NCBI RefSeq assembly: GCF_027744825.2
Contig: NC_071340.1
Span: 3,541,501-3,605,500, forward strand
DNA length: 64,000 nt
Direction: 5' to 3'
DNA from: Synchiropus splendidus
Taxonomy: Eukaryota; Chordata; Actinopteri; Syngnathiformes; Callionymidae
Position 1 is the first letter of the stretch. Each line of letters opens with the position of its first letter. Under the pieces are notes generated by a model. The model searched no databases and was not told the DNA's origin. It saw only the letters and a program-made list of their open reading frames with translations. Below are positions 22,075 through 37,467 of the stretch, piece after piece. The translations under genes and the position numbers were made by a program.

Positions 22075-25000
22075 TATGCTATCTGAAGTGTTTTTCCAAA
22101 GTTGTCAATATTTTTATGTTTGGCGTTCTGGAACCCACCTTATCTCAGTCTGAAAACGTGTTTTTTGCATTGTGCCATAACTTTGCAGGGAAGCCTCAGA
22201 ACATGAAATTTTCACCTGCCGCTATAGTAGAAAGGGTCTTTCTAGTAGTTGCACATCAAATCTAAGCTGTCTGAAGTGTTTTTACAAAGTTATCAACTTT
22301 TTTATGTTTCCCATTCCGGAATCGACCTTATGTCAGGCTGAAAACGCGTTTTACGCATTGTGCCATAACTTTGCAAGGAAGCTTCAGAACATAAAAATTT
22401 CACATCCCACTATAGCAGAAAGGGTATTTCTAGTAGTTACACTTCAAATCTAAGCTGTCTGAAGTGTTTTTCCAAAGTTATCAACATTCTTATGTTTGGC
22501 GTTCCGGAATCAACCTTATCTCAGGCTGAAAACGCGTTTTACGCATTGTGCCATAACTTTGCAAGGAAGCTTCAGAACATAAAAATTTCACATCCCACTA
22601 TAGCAGAAAGGGTATTTCTAGTAGTTACACTTCAAATCTAAGCTGTCTGAAGTGTTTTTCCAAAGTTATCAACATTCTTATGTTTGGCGTTCCGGAATCG
22701 ACCTTATCTCAGGCTGAAAACACGATTTACGCATTCTGCCATAACTTTGCAGGGAATCTTCAGAACATGAAATTTACACCTCCCACTATAGCATAAAGGG
22801 TCTCTCTAGTAGTTGCACATAAAAATCTAACCTGTCTGAAGTGTTTTTCCAAAGTTATCAACATTTTTATGTTTGGCGTTCCGGAATCGACCTTATGTGA
22901 GGCTGAAAACGCGTTTTCTGCATTGTGCCATAACTTTGCAGGGAAGCTTCAGAACAAAATTTTTCCACCTCCCAATATAGCAGAAAGGGTCTTTCTAGTA
23001 GTTGCACATCAAATCTAAGCTGTTTGAAGTGTTTTGCCAAAGTTATCAACATTTTTTTGTTTGGCGTTCCGGAATCAACCTTATCTCATGCTGAAAACGC
23101 GTTTTCTGCATTGTGCCATAACTTTGCAGGGAAGCTTCAGAACATGACATTTTCACATCCCACTATAGCATAAAGGGTCTCTCTAGTAGTTGCACATCAA
23201 ATCTAAGCTGTCTGAAGTGTTTTTCCAAAGTTATCAACATTTTTATGTTTGGCGTCCTAGAACCCACCTTTTGACAGGCTGAAAATGTGTTTTCTGCATT
23301 GTGCCACAACTTTGCAGGGAAGCTTCAGAACATGAAATTTAAACCTCCCACTATAGCAGAAAGGTTCTTTCTAGTAGTTGCACATCAAATCTAAGCTGTC
23401 TGAAGTGTTTTTCCAAAGTTATCAACATTTTTATGTTTGCCGTTCTGAAATCAACCTCATCTCAGGCTGAAAACGAGTTTTACGCATTGTGCCATAACTT
23501 TGCAGCGAAGCTTCAGAACATGAAATTTTCACCTCCCACTATAGCAGAAAGGGTCTTTCTCGTAGTTGCACATCAAATCTAAGCTGTCTGAAGTGTTTTT
23601 CGAAAGTTTTCAACAGTTTTATGTTTGGTGTTCGTGAATCGACCTTTTCTCAGGCTGAAAACGCGTTTTCTGAATTGTGCCTTAACTTTGCAGGGAAGCT
23701 TCAGAACATGACATTTTCACCTCCCACTATAGCATAACGGGTCTCTCTGGTTGTTGCAAATCAAACCTAAGCTGTCTGAAGTGTTTTTCCAGAATTATGA
23801 ACCTTTTTATGTTTGGCGTTCCGGAATCGACCTTATCTCTGGCTGAAAACGCGTTATACGCATTGTGCCATAACTTTGCAGGAAAGCTTCAGAACATGAA
23901 ATTTTAACCTCCCACGATAGCAGAAAGGGTCTTTCTAGTACTTGTACATCAAATCCTAGCTGTCTGAAGTGTTTTTCCGAAGTTATGAACATTTTTATGT
24001 TTGGCGTTCCGGAATTGACCTTATGTGAGGCTGAAAACGCGTTTTCTGCATTGTGACATAACTTTGCAGGGAAGCTTCAGAACATGAAATTTTAACCTCC
24101 CACGATAGCAGAAAGGGTCTTTCTAGTAGTTGCACATCAAATCTAAGCAGTACGAAGTGTTTTTTCAAAGTTATCAACACTTTTATGTTTGGCGTTCCGG
24201 AATCAACCTTATCTCAGGCTGAAAACGCGTTTTACGCATTGTGCCATAACTTCTCAGGAAAGCTTCAGAACATGAAATTTTCACCTCCCCCTATGGCAGA
24301 AATGGTCTTTCTAGTGCTTGCACATCACATCTAAGCTGTCTGAAGTGTTTTTCCGAAGTTATTAACATTTTTATGTTTGGCGTTCCGGAATTGACCTTAT
24401 GTGAGGCTGAAAACCCGTTTTCTGCATTATGACATAACTTTGCAGGGAAGCTTCAGAACATGAAATTTTCACCTCCCACGATAGCAGAAAGGGTGTTTCT
24501 AGTAGTTGCACATCAAATCGAAGCTGTTTGAATTGTTTTTCCAAAGTTATCAACATTTTTATGTTTGGCGTTCTGGAACCCACCTTATCTCAGGCTGAAA
24601 ACGCGTTTTCTGCATTGTGCCATAACTTTGCAGGGAAGCTTCAGAACATGAAATTTCTACATCCCACTATAGCAGAAAGGGTCTTTCTAGTAGTTGCACA
24701 TCAAATCTAAGCTGTTTGAAGTGTTTTTCCATAGTAATCAACATTTTTATGTTTGGCGTTCCGGAATCAACCTTATCTGAGCCTGAAAACGCGTTTTACG
24801 CATTGTGCCATAACTTTGGTGGGAAGCTTCAGATCATCGAATATTCACCACCCACTATAGCAGAAACGGTCTTTCTAGTAGTTGCACATCAAATCTAAGC
24901 TGTCTAAAGAGTTTTTCCAAAGTTATCAACATTTTTATGTTTGGCGTTCCGGAATCGACCTTCTCTCAGGCTGAAAACGCGTTTCCTGCATTGTCGCATA

Positions 25001-28000
25001 ACTTTGCAGGGAAGCTTCAGAACATCGAAATTTCACCTCCCACTATAGCAGAAAGGGTCTTTCTAGTAGTTGCACATCAAATCTAAGCTGTTTGAAGTGT
25101 TTTTCCATAGCAATCAACATTTTTAAGTTTGGCGTTCCGGAATCAACCTTATCTGAGCCTGAAAACGCGTTTTACGCATTGTGCCATAAATTTGCATAAA
25201 GCTTCAGAACATGAAATTTTCACCTCCCACTATAGCAGAAAGGGTATTTCAAGGAGTTGCAAATAAAATCTAAGCTGTCTGAAATGTTTTTCTAAAGTTA
25301 TCAACATTTTTTTGTTTGGCGTTCTGGAACCCACCTTATCTAAGTCTGAAAATGTGTTTTCTGCATTGTGCCGTAACTTTGCAGGGAAGCCTCAGAACAT
25401 GAAATTTTCACCTCCCGCAATAGCAGTAAGGGTCTTTCTAGTAGTTGCACATCGAATCTAAGCTGTCTGAAGTGTCTTTTCAAAGTTATCAACATTCTTA
25501 TGTTTGCCGTTCCGGAATCGACCTTATCTCAGGCTGAAAACGCGTTTTGCGCATGGTGCCATAACTTTGCAAGGAAGCTTCAGAACATGAATTTTTCACC
25601 TCCCACAATGGCAGAAAGGGTCTTTATAGTAGTTGCACATCACATCTAAGCTGTCTGAAGTGTTTTTCCAAAGTTATCTACATTTTTATGTTTGGCGTTC
25701 CGGAATCGACTTTATCTCAGGCTGAAAACGTGTTTTCCGCATTGTGCCATAACTTTGCAAGGGAGCTTCAGAACATGAAATTTTAAACTTCCACTATTGC
25801 AGAAAGGGTCTGTCTTGTAGTTGCACATCAAATCTAAGCTGTCTGAAGTGTTTTTCCAAAGTTATCAACATTTTCATGTTTGGCGTTCCGGAATCGACCT
25901 TATCTCAGGCTGAAAACGCGTTTTACGCATTGTGCCATAACTTTGCATAAAGCCTCAGGACATGAAATTTTCACCTCCCACTATAGCAGAAAGGGTCTTT
26001 TTAGTAGTTGCAGATCAATTCTAAGCTGTCTGAAATGTTTTTCCAAAGTTATCAAAATTTTTATGTTTGGCGTTCTGGAACCCACCGAATCTCAGTCTGA
26101 AAATGTGTTTTCTGCATTGTGCCGTAACTTTGCAGGGAAGCCTCAGAACATGAAATTTTCACCTCCCGCTATAGTAGAAAGGGTCTTTCTAGTAGTTGCA
26201 CATCGAATCTAAGCTGTCTGAAGTGTCTTTTCAAAGTGATCAACACTTTTATGTTTGGCGTTCCGGAATCGACCTTATCTCAGGCTGAAAACGCTTTTTA
26301 CGCATGGTGCCATAACTTTGCAGGGAAGCTTCAGAACATTAATTTTTCACCTCCCACAATGGCAGAAAGGGTCTTTCTAGTAGTTGCACGTGAAATCTAA
26401 GCTGTCTGAAGTGTTTTTCCAAAGTTGTCAACATTTTCATGTTTGGCGTTCCAGAATCGACCTTCTCTCAGGCTGAAAACGCGTTTTACGCATTGTGCCA
26501 TAACTTAGCATAAAGCTTCAGAACATGAAATTTTCACCTCCCACTATAGCAGAAAGGGTCTTTCTAGTAGTTGCAGATCAAATCTAAGATGTCTGAAATG
26601 TTTTTCCAAAGTTTTCAAAATTTTTATGTTAGGCGTTCCGGAATCGACCATATCTCAGGCTGAAAACGTGTTTTCTGCATTATGCCATAACTTTGCAGGG
26701 AAGCTTTAGAACATGAAATTTTCACCTCCCACTAGAGCAGAAAGGGTATATCTAGTAGTTGCACATCAAATCTAAGCTGTCTGTAGAGTTTTTCCTGAGT
26801 TATCAACATTTTTATGTTTGGCGTTCCGGAATCGACCTTATCTCTGGCTGAAAACGTGTTTTCTGCATTGTGCCATAATTTTGCAGGGAAGCTTTAGAAC
26901 ATGAAATTTTCACCTCCCACTAGAGCAGAAAGGGTATTTCTAGTAGTTGCACATCAAATCTAAGCTGTCTGTAGAGTTTTTCCTGAGTTATCAACATTTT
27001 TATGTTTGGCGTTCTGAAATCAACCTCATCTCAGGCTGAAAACGCGTTTTACGCATTGTGCCATAACTTCGCAGGGAAGCTTCAGAACATGATATTTTCA
27101 CCTCCCACTATAGCAGAAAGGGTCTTTCTCGTACTTGCACATCAAATCTAAGCTGTCTGAAGTGTTTGTCCAAAGTTTTCAAGATTTTTATGTTTGGTGT
27201 TCCTGAATCGACCTTATCTCAGGCCGAAAACGCGTTTTCTGTATTGTGCCATAACTTTGCAGGGAAGCTTCAGAAAATGAAATGTTCGCCTCCCACTATA
27301 GCAGAAAGGGTCTTTCTAGTAGTTGCACGTCAAATCTAAGCTGGTTGAAGTGTTTTTCCAAAGTTATCACCATTTTTATGTTTGGCGTTCCAGAAAGAAC
27401 CTTGTCTCAGGCTGAAAACGCGTTTTACGCAATTTGCCATGACTTTGCAGGAAAGCCTCAGAACATGAAATGTTCACCTCCGACTTTAGCTGAAAGGGTC
27501 TTTCTCGTAGTTGCAGATCAAATCTGAGCTGTCTGTAGAGTTTTTCATGAGTTATCAACATTTTTATGTTCGGCGTTCTGAAATCAACCTCATCTCAGGC
27601 TGAAAACGCGTTTTACGCATTGTGCCATAACTTTGCAGGGAAGCTTCAGAACATGATATTTTCACCTCCCACTATAGCAGAAAGGGTCTTTCTCGTAGTT
27701 GCACATCAAATCTAAGCTGTCTGAAGTGTTTTTCCAAAGTTTTCAACATTCTTTTGTTTGGCGTTCCTGAATCGACCTTATCTCAGGCCGAAAACGCGTT
27801 TTCTGCATTGTGCCATAACTTTGCAGGGAAGTTTCAGAGCATGAAATTTTAACCTGCCACTATAGCAGAAAAGGTCTTTCTAGTAGTTGCACATCAAATC
27901 TAAGCTGTCTGAAGTGTTTGTCCAAAGTTATCAACATTCTTATGTTTGGCGTTCCGGAATCAACCATATCTCAGGCTGAAAACGTGTTTTCTGCATTGTG

Positions 28001-31000
28001 CCATAACTTTGCAGGGAAGCTTCAGAACATGAAATTTCCACATCCCAGTATAGCAGAAAGGGTCTTTCTAGTAGTTGCACATCAAATCTGAGCTGTTTGA
28101 AGTGTTCTTCGTAAGTTCTCAACATTTTTATGTTTGGTGTTCTGAAATCAACCTCATCTCTGGTTGAAAACGCGTTTTACGCATTGTGCCAAAACTTTGC
28201 AGGGAAGCTTCAGAACATGATATTTTCACCTCCCACTATAGCAGAAAGGGTCTTTCTCGTAGTTGCACATCAAATCTATGCTGTCTGAAGTGTTTTTCCA
28301 AAGTTTTCAACATTTTTATGTTTGGTGTTCCTGAATAGACCTTATCTCAGGCTGAAAACGTGTTTTCTGCATTGTGCCATAACTTTGGAGGGAAACTTCA
28401 GAACATGAAATTTTCACCCCCAACTATAGCAGAAAGGTTCTTTCTAGTAGTTGCACATCAAATCTAAGCTGTTTGAAGTGTTTTTCCAAAGTTAACACCA
28501 TTTTTATGTTTGGCATTCCAGAAACAACCTTATCTCAGCCTGAAAACGCGTTTTACATATTTTGCCATAACTTTGCAGGGAAGCTTCAGAACATGAAATT
28601 TTAACATCCCACTATAGCAGAAAGGGTCTTTTTAGTAGTTGCACATCAAATCTAAGCTGTCTGAAGTGTTTTTCCAAAGTAATCAACATTCTTATGTTTG
28701 GCGTTCCGGAATCAACCTTATCTCAGGCTGAAAACGCGTTTTACGCATTGTGCCATAACTTTGCAGGAAAGCTTCAGAACATGAAATTTTCAACTCCCAC
28801 AATAGCAGAAAGGGTCTTTCTAGTAGTTGCACATCAAATCTAAGCTGTCTGAAGTGTTTTTCCAAAGTTGTCAACATTTTTATGTTTGGCTTTCCGGAAT
28901 CGACCTTATCTCAGGCTGAAAACGCGTTTCCTGCATTGTGGCATAACTTTGCAGGGATGCTTCAGAACATGAAATTTTCACCTCCCACTATAGCGGAAAG
29001 GGTCTTTCTAGTAGTTGCACATCAAATCTAAGCTGTCTGAAGTGTTTTTCCAAAGTTATCAACATTTTTATGTTTGGCGTTCTGGAAATCACCTTATCTG
29101 AGGCTGAAAACGCGTTTTCTGCATTGTGCCGTAACTTTGCAGTATAGCGTCAGAACATGAATTTTCACCTCCCACTATAGCAGAAATGGTCTTTCTAGTA
29201 GTTGCACATCAAATCTAAGCTGTCTGAAGTGTTTTTCCAAAGTTATCAACATTCTTATGTTTGGCGTTCCGGAATCAACCTTATCTCAGGCTGAAAACGC
29301 GTTTTCTGCATTGTGCCATCACTTTGCAGGAAAGCTGCAGAATATGAAATTTTCACCTCCCACTATAGCAGAAAGGGTCTTTCTAGTAGTTGCACATCAA
29401 ATCTAAGCTGTCTGAAGTGTTTTTCCAAAGTTATCAACATTTTTATGTTTGGAGTTCTGGAACCCACCTTATCTCAGGCTGAAAACGCATTTTACACATT
29501 GTGCCATAACTTTGCAGGGAAGCTTCAGAACATCGAATTTTCACCACCCACTACAGCAGAAAGGGTCTCTCTCGTAATGGCTCATCAAATCTAAGCTGTC
29601 TGAAGTGTTTTTCCAAAGTTAACAACATTTTTATGTTTGGCGTTCCGGAACCCACCTTATCTCAGGCTGAAAACGCGTTTTCTGCATTGTGCCATAACAA
29701 TTAAGGAAAGCTTCAGAACATAAAAGTTTCACATCCCACTATAGCAGAAAGGGTCTTTCTAGTAGTTGCACATCAAATCTAAGCTGTCTGGTGTTTTTCC
29801 AAAGTTATCAACATTTTTATGTTTCTCCTTCCTGAACCCACCTTATATCAGGCTGAAAATGCGTTTTCTGCATTGTGCCATAACTTTGCAGGCAAGCTTC
29901 AGAACATGAAATATTCACATGTGACTATAGCAGAAAGGGTCTTTCTAGAAGTTGCACATCAAATCTAATCTGTCTGAAGTGTTTTTCCAAAGTTATCAAC
30001 ATTTTTATGTTTGGCGTTCCGGAATCGACCATATCTCAGGCTGAAAACGCCTTTTCTGCATTGTGCCATAACTTTGCAGGGAAGCTTCAGAACATGAAAT
30101 TTTAAACTCCCACTATAGCAGAAATTGTCTTTCTAGTAGTTGCACGTCAAATCTAAGCTGTCTGAAGTGTTTTTCCAAAGTTTTAAATATTTTTATGTTT
30201 GGCGTTCCCGAACCCACCTCATCTCAGGCTGAAAACGTGTTTTCTGCATTGTGACATAACTTTGCAGGGAAGCTTCAGAACATGAAGTTTTCAGCTCCCA
30301 CTATAGCAGAAAGGGTCTTTCTAGTATTTACACATCAAATCTTAGCTGTCTGAAGTGTTTTTCCAAAGTTATCAACATTTTTATGTTTGGCGTTACGGAA
30401 CCCACCTTATCTCAGGCTGTGAGCGCGTTTTCTGCATTGTGCCATAACTTTGGAGGAAAGCTTCAGAACATGAAATTTTCAATTCCCATTATAGCAGAAA
30501 GGGTCTTTCTCGTACTTGCACTTCAAATCTAAACTGTCTGAAGTGTTTTTTGAAAGTTTTCAACATTTTTGTGTTTGGCGTTCCTGAATCGACCTTATTT
30601 CAGGCTGAAAAATCGTTTTCTGCAATGTGCCATAACTTTGCAGGGAAGCTTCAGAACATGAAATTTTCAACTCCCACTATAGCAGAATGGGTCTTTCTAG
30701 TAGTTGCACATCAAATCTAAGCTGTCTGAAGTGTTTTTCCAAAGTTATCAACATTCTTATGTTTGGCGTTTCGGAACCCACCTTATCTCAGGCTGTAAAC
30801 GCATTTCCTGCATTGTGCCATAACTTTGCAGTATAGCGTCAGAACATGAAATTTTCACCTCCCACTATAGCAGAAAGGGTCTTTCTAGTAGTTGCAAATC
30901 AAATCTAAGCTGTCTGAAGTGTTTTTCCAAAGTTATCAACATTTTTATGTTTGGCATTCCGGAATCGACCTTATCTCAGGCTGAAAACGCGTTTTCTGCA

Positions 31001-31769
31001 TTGAGCCATAACTTTGCAGGGAAGCTTCAGAACATTAAATTTTCACCTCCCACTATAGCAGAAAGGGTCTTTCTAATAGTTGCACATCAAATCTAAGCTG
31101 TCTGAAGTGTTTTTCCAAAGTTATCAACATTTTTATGTTAGGCGTTTCGGAACCCACCTTATCTCAGGCTGTAAACGCTTTTTTTGCATTGTGCCATAAC
31201 TTTGGAGGGAAGCTTCAGAACACGAAATTTTAACATCCCACTATAGCAGAAAGGGTCTTTCTAGTAGTTGCACATCAAATCTAACCTGTCTGAAGTGTTT
31301 TTCGAAAGTTATCAACATTCTTATGTTTGGCGTTCCGGAATCAACCTTATCTCAGGCTGAAAACGCGTTTTCTGCATTGTGCCATCACTTTGCAGGAAAG
31401 CTGCAGAATATGAAATTTTCAGCTCCCACTATAGCAGAAAGGGTCTTTCTAGCAGTTGCACATCAAATCTATGCTGTCTGAAGTGTTTTTCCAAAGTTGT
31501 CAACATTTTTATGTTTGGCGTTCCGAAACCCACTTTATCTCAGGCTGAAAAAGAGTTTTTGTGCATTGTGCCATAACATCACAGGGACGCATCAGAACAT
31601 GAAATTTTCACCTCCCACTATAGCAGAAAGGGTCTTTCTCGTAGTTGCACTTCAAATCTAAGCTGTCTGAAGTGTTTTTCCAAAGTTGTCCACATTTTTA
31701 TGTTTGGCGTTCCGGAACCCACCTTATCTCAGGCTGAAAACGCATTTCACACATTGTGCCATAACTTTG

Positions 31770-32460
31770 CAGGGAAGCTTCAGGACATTAAATTTTCACC
31801 TCCCACTATAGCAGAAAGGGTCTTTCTAGTAGTTGCACAGGAAATCTAAGCTGTTTGAAGGGTTTTTCCAAAGTTATCAACATTTTTATGTTTGGCCTTC
31901 CGGAATCGACCTTATCTCAGGCTGTAAACGCCTTTTCTGCATTGTGCCATAGCTGTGGAGGGAGGCTTCAGAACATGAAATTTTAACCTGCCACTATAGC
32001 AGAAAGGGTCCTTCTAGTAGTTGCACATCAAATCTAACCTGTCTGAAGTGTTTTTCCAAAGTCATCAACATTCTTATGTTTGCCGTTCCGGAATCAACCT
32101 TATCTCAGGCTGAAAACGCGTTTTCTGCATTGTGCCATCACTTTGCAGGAAAGCTGCAGAATATGAAATTTTCACCTCTCACTATAGCAGAAAGGGTATT
32201 TCTAGTAGTTGCACAACAAATCTAAGCTGTCTGAAGTGTTTTTCGAAAGTTATCAACATTTTTATGTTTGGCGTTCCGGATCGCACCTTATTGAAAACGC
32301 ATTCTTTGCATTGTGCCATAACTTTGCAGGGAAGCTTCAGAACATAAAATTTTCACCTCCCACTATAGCAGAAAGGGTCTTTCTAGTAGTTGCACATCAA
32401 ATCTAAGCTGTCTGATGTGTTTTTCGAAAGTTATCAACATTTTTTTGTTTGGCGTTCCGG
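31770..32460 (+). repeat. Satellite segment duplicated at 37775-38465
   Basis: Shares with 37775-38465 (offset 6,005 bp) the rare CAGGACATTA, GCACAGGAAATC, CATAGCTGTGGAGGGAGG and a small deletion in CGCACCTTATTGAAAACGC. The match is nearly exact by eye. The offset is not a whole number of monomers because indels lie between the copies. Confidence 0.75.
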
Positions 32461-34265
32461 AACCCACCTTATCTCAGGCTGAAAACGCGTTTTCTGCCTT
32501 GTGCCATAAATTTGCAGGGAAGCTTCAGAATATGACATTTTCACATCCCACTATAGCAGAAAGGGTCTTTCACGTAGTTGCACATCACATCTAAGCTGTC
32601 TGAAGTGTTCTTCCAAAGTTATAAACATTTTTATGTTTGGCGTTCCGGAATCGACCTTATCTCAGGCTGAATATGCGTTTTCTGCATTGTGCCATAACTT
32701 TGCAGGAAAGCTTCAGAACATGAAATTTTCAATTCCCACTGAAGCAGAAAGGGTCTTTCTCCTACTTGCACATCAAATCTAAGCTGTCTGAAGTGTTTTT
32801 CGAAAGTTTTCAACATTTTTATATTTGGCGTTCCTGAATCGACCTTATCTCAGGCTGAAAACGCATTTTCTGCATTGTGCCATAACTTTGCAGGGAAGCT
32901 TCAGAACATGAAATTTTCACCTCCCACTGTAGCAGAAGGCGTCTTTCTAGTAGTTGCACATCAAATCTAAGCTGTCTGAAGTGTTTTTCCAAAGTTAATA
33001 TATTTCTTTATTTAGCGTTCCAGAACTGACCTTGTCTCATGCTGAAAACGCGTTTTCTGCATTGTGCCATAACTTTGCAGGGAAGCCTCAGAACATGAAA
33101 TTTTCACCTCCCACTATAGCAGAAAGGGTCTTTCTAGTAGTTGCACATCAAATCTAAGCTGTTTGAAGTGTTTTTCCAAAATTATAAACATTTTTATGTT
33201 TGGCGTTCCGGAACCCACCTTATCTCAGGCTGAAAACGCGTTTTCTGCATTGTGCCATCACTTTGCAGGAAAGCTGCAGAATATGAAATTTTCACCTCTC
33301 ACTATAGCAGAAAGGGTTTTTCTAGTAGTTGCTCAACAAATCTAAGCTGTCTGAAGTGTTTTTCCAAAGTTATCAACATTTTTAAGTTTGGCGTTCCGGA
33401 TCGCACCTTATTGAAAACGCCTTTTCTGCATTGTGCCATAACTTTGCAGGGAAGCTTCACAACTTGAAATTTTCACCTCCCACTATAGCAGAAAGGGTCT
33501 TTCTAGTAGTTGCACATCAAATCTAAGCTGTCTGAAGTGTTTTTCCAAAGTTATCAACATTTTTATGTTTGGCATTTCAGAATCGACCTTATCTCTGGCT
33601 GAAAACGCGTTTTCTGCATTGTGCCATAACTTTGCTGGGAAGCCTCAGAACATCAAATTTTAACCTCCCACTATAGCAGAAAAGGTCATTCTAGTAGTTG
33701 CACATCAAATCTAAGCTGTCTTGAAGTGTTTTTCCAAAGTTATCAACATTTTTATGTTTGGCGTTCTGGAACCCACCTTATCTCAGGATGAAAACGCGTT
33801 TTACGCATTGTGCCATAACTTTGCAGGAAAGCTTCAGAACATGAAATTTTCACGTCCCACTATAGCAGAAAGGGTCTTTCTAGTACTTGCACATCAAATC
33901 TAAGCTCTCTGAAGTGTTTTTCCAAAGTTATCAACATTTTTATATTTGGTGTTCCGGAATTGACCTTATGTGAGGCTGAAAATGCGTTTTCTGCATTGTG
34001 ACATAACTTTGCAGGGAAGCTTCAGAACATGAAATTTTGATATCCCACTATAGAAGAAAGGGTCTCTCTAGTAGTTGCACATCAAATCTAAGCTGTCTGA
34101 AGTGTTTTTCCAAAGTTATCAACGTTTTTATGTTTGGCGTTCTGAAATCAATCTCATCTCAGGCTGAAAACGAGTTTTACGCATTGTGCCATAACTTCGC
34201 AGCCAAGCTTCAGAACATGAAATTTTCACCTCCCACTATAGCGGAAAGGGTCTTTCTCGTAGTTG

Positions 34266-35180
34266 CTCATCAAATCTAAGCTGTCTGAAGTGTTTTTCCA
34301 AAGTTATCAACATTTTTATGTTTGGCGTATCAGAATTGACCTTATGTGTGTCTGAAAACGCGTTTTCTGCATTGTGACATAACTTTGCAGGGAAGCTTCA
34401 GAACATGAAATTTTAACCTCCCACTATAGCAGAAAGGGTCTTTCTAGTAGTTGCACATCAAATCTAAGCTGTCTGAAGTGTTTTTCCAAAGTTATCAACA
34501 TTTTTTATGTTTGGCGTTCTGAAATCAATCTCATCTCAGGCTGAAAACGAGTTTTACGCATTGTGCCATAACTTTGCAGACAAGCTTCAGAACATGAAAT
34601 TTTCACCTCCCACTATAGCGGACAGGGTCTTTCTCGTAGTTGCACATCAAATCTAAGCTGTCTGAAGTGTTTTTCGAAAGTTTTCAACATTTTTATGTTT
34701 GGCGTTCCGGAATCGACCTTATCTCAGGCTGAAAACACGATTTACGCATTCTGCCATAACTTTGCAGAGAAGCTTCAGAACATGAAATGTTCACCTCCCA
34801 CTATAGCGGAAAGGGTCTTTCTCGTAGTTGCTCATCAAATCTAAGCTGTCTGAAGTGTTTTTCCAAAGTTATCAACATTTTTATGTTTGGCGTATCAGAA
34901 TTGACCTTATGTGTGTCTGAAAACGCGTTTTCTGCATTGTGACATAACTTTGCAGGGAAGCTTCAGAACATGAAATTTTAACCTCCCACTATAGCAGAAA
35001 GGGTCTTTCTAGTAGTTGCACATCAAATCTAAGCTGTCTGAAGTGTTTTTCCAAAGTTATCAACATTTTTTATGTTTGGCGTTCTGAAATCAATCTCATC
35101 TCAGGCTGAAAACGAGTTTTACGCATTGTGCCATAACTTCGCAGCCAAGCTTCAGAACATGAAATTTTCACCTCCCACTA
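34266..35180 (+). repeat. Three-monomer (565-bp) satellite doublet
   Basis: CTCATCAAATC at 34266 and the following GGCGTATCAGAATTGACC and GTGTGTCTGAAAACG recur from 34831, an offset of 565 bp (3 monomers plus 1). A wider pair, GATATCCCACTATAGAAG at 34038 and 35356, lies 1,318 bp apart, so this area was duplicated at two scales. Confidence 0.65.
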
Positions 35181-35965
35181 TAGCGGACAGGGTCTTTCTC
35201 GTAGTTGCACATCAAATCTAAGCAGTCTGAAGTGTTTTTCGAAAGTTTTCAACATTTTTATGTTTGGCGTTCCGGAATCGACCTTATCTCAGGCTGAAAA
35301 CACGATTTACGCTTTCTGCCATAACTTTGCAGGGAAGCTTCAGAACATGAAATTTTGATATCCCACTATAGAAGAAAGGGTCTCTCTAGTAGTTGCACTT
35401 CAAATCTAAGCTGTCTGAAGTGTTTTTCCAAAGTTATCAACATTTTTATGTTTGGCGTTCTGAAATCAACCTCATCTCAGGCTGAAAACGAGTTTTACGC
35501 ATTGTGCCATAACTTTGCAGCGAAGCTTCAGAACATGGAATTGTCACGTCCCACTATCGCAGAAACGGTCTTTCTAGTAGTTGCACATCAAATCGAAACA
35601 GTTTGAAGTGTTTTTCCAAAGTTCTCAACATTTTTATGTTTAGCGTATCAGAATTGACCTTATGTGAGGCTGAAAACGCGTTTTTCTGCATTGTGACATA
35701 ACTTTGCAGGGAAGCTTCAGAACATGAAATTTTCACGTCCCAGTATAACAGAAAGGGTCTTTCTAGTAGTTGCAGATAAAATCTAAGCTGTCTGAAATGT
35801 TCTTCCAAAGTTATCAACATTTTTTTGTTTGGCGTTCTGGAACCCACCTTATCACAGTCTGAAAATGTGTTTTCTGCATTGTGCCGTAACTTTGCAGGGA
35901 AGCCTCAGAACATGAAATTTTCACCTCCCGCTATAGTAGAAAGGGTCTTTCTAGTAGTTGCACAT

Positions 35966-37467
35966 CGAATCTAAGCTGTCTGAAGTGTCTTTTCAAAGTT
36001 ATCAATACTTTTATGTTTGGCGTTCCGGAATCGACCTTATCTCAGGCTGTAAACGCGTTTTTCGCATGGTGCCATAACTTTGCAAGGAAGCTTCAGAACA
36101 TGAATTTTTCACCTCCCACAATGGCAGAAAGGGTCTTTCTAGTTGTTGCACATCAAATCTAAGCTGTCAGAAGTCTTTTTCCAAAATTATCAACAGTTTT
36201 ATGTTTGGCGTTCCGGAATCGACCTAATCTCAGGATGAAAATGCGTTTTACGCATTGTGCCATAACTTTGCAGGGAACCTTTAGAACATGAAATTTTCTC
36301 CTCCCACTATAGCAGAAAGGGTCTTTCTAGTAGTTGCACATTAAATCTAAGCTGTCTGAAGTGTTGTTCCAAAGTGATCAACATTTTCACGTTTGGCGTT
36401 TTGGAACCCACCTTATCTCAGGGTGAAAACGCGTTTTCTGCATTGTGCCATAACTTCTCAGGGAAGCTTCAGAACATGAAATGTTCATCTCCCACTATAG
36501 CAGAAAGGGTCTTTGTAGTAGTTGCACATCAAATCTAAGCTGTCTGAAGTATTTTTCCAAAGTTATCTACATTTTTATGTTTGGCGTTCCGGAATCAACA
36601 TTATCTCAGGCTGAAAACGCATTTTCTGCATTGTGCCATAACTTTGCAAGGAAGCTTCAGAACATGAAATGTTCACCTCCCACTATAGCTGAAAGGGTCT
36701 TTCTAGTAGTTGCACATCGAATCTAAGCTGTCTGAAGTGTCTTTTCAAAGTTATCAATACTTTTATGTTTGGCGTTCCGGAATCGACCTTATCTCAGGCT
36801 GTAAACGCGTTTTTCGCATGGTGCCATAACTTTGCAAGGAAGCTTCAGAACATGAATTTTTCACCTCCCACAATGGCAGAAAGGGTCTTTCTAGTTGTTG
36901 CACATCAAATCTAAGCTGTCAGAAGTCTTTTTCCAAAATTATCAACAGTTTTATGTTTGGCGTTCCGGAATCGACCTAATCTCAGGATGAAAATGCGTTT
37001 TACGCATTGTGCCATAACTTTGCAGGGAACCTTTAGAACATGAAATTTTCTCCTCCCACTATAGCAGAAAGGGTCTTTCTAGTAGTTGCACATTAAATCT
37101 AAGCTGTCTGAAGTGTTGTTCCAAAGTGATCAACATTTTCACGTTTGGCGTTTTGGAACCCACCTTATCTCAGGGTGAAAACGCGTTTTCTGCATTGTGC
37201 CATAACTTCTCAGGGAAGCTTCAGAACATGAAATGTTCATCTCCCACTATAGCAGAAAGGGTCTTTGTAGTAGTTGCACATCAAATCTAAGCTGTCTGAA
37301 GTATTTTTCCAAAGTTATCTACATTTTTATGTTTGGCGTTCCGGAATCAACATTATCTCAGGCTGAAAACGCATTTTCTGCATTGTGCCATAACTTTGCA
37401 AGGAAGCTTCAGAACATGAAATGTTCACCTCCCACTATAGCTGAAAGGGTCTTTCTAGTAGTTGCAC
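35966..37467 (+). repeat. Four-monomer (752-bp) satellite unit in two tandem copies
   Basis: 35966-36717 and 36718-37467 match almost base for base (offset 752 = 4 x 188), with shared TCTTTTCAAAG, CAATACTTTTATG, AAAATTATCAACAG and TTTTCACGTTTGGCGTTTTGG variants. A partial third copy of the same variants lies at about 39957-40460. Confidence 0.8.
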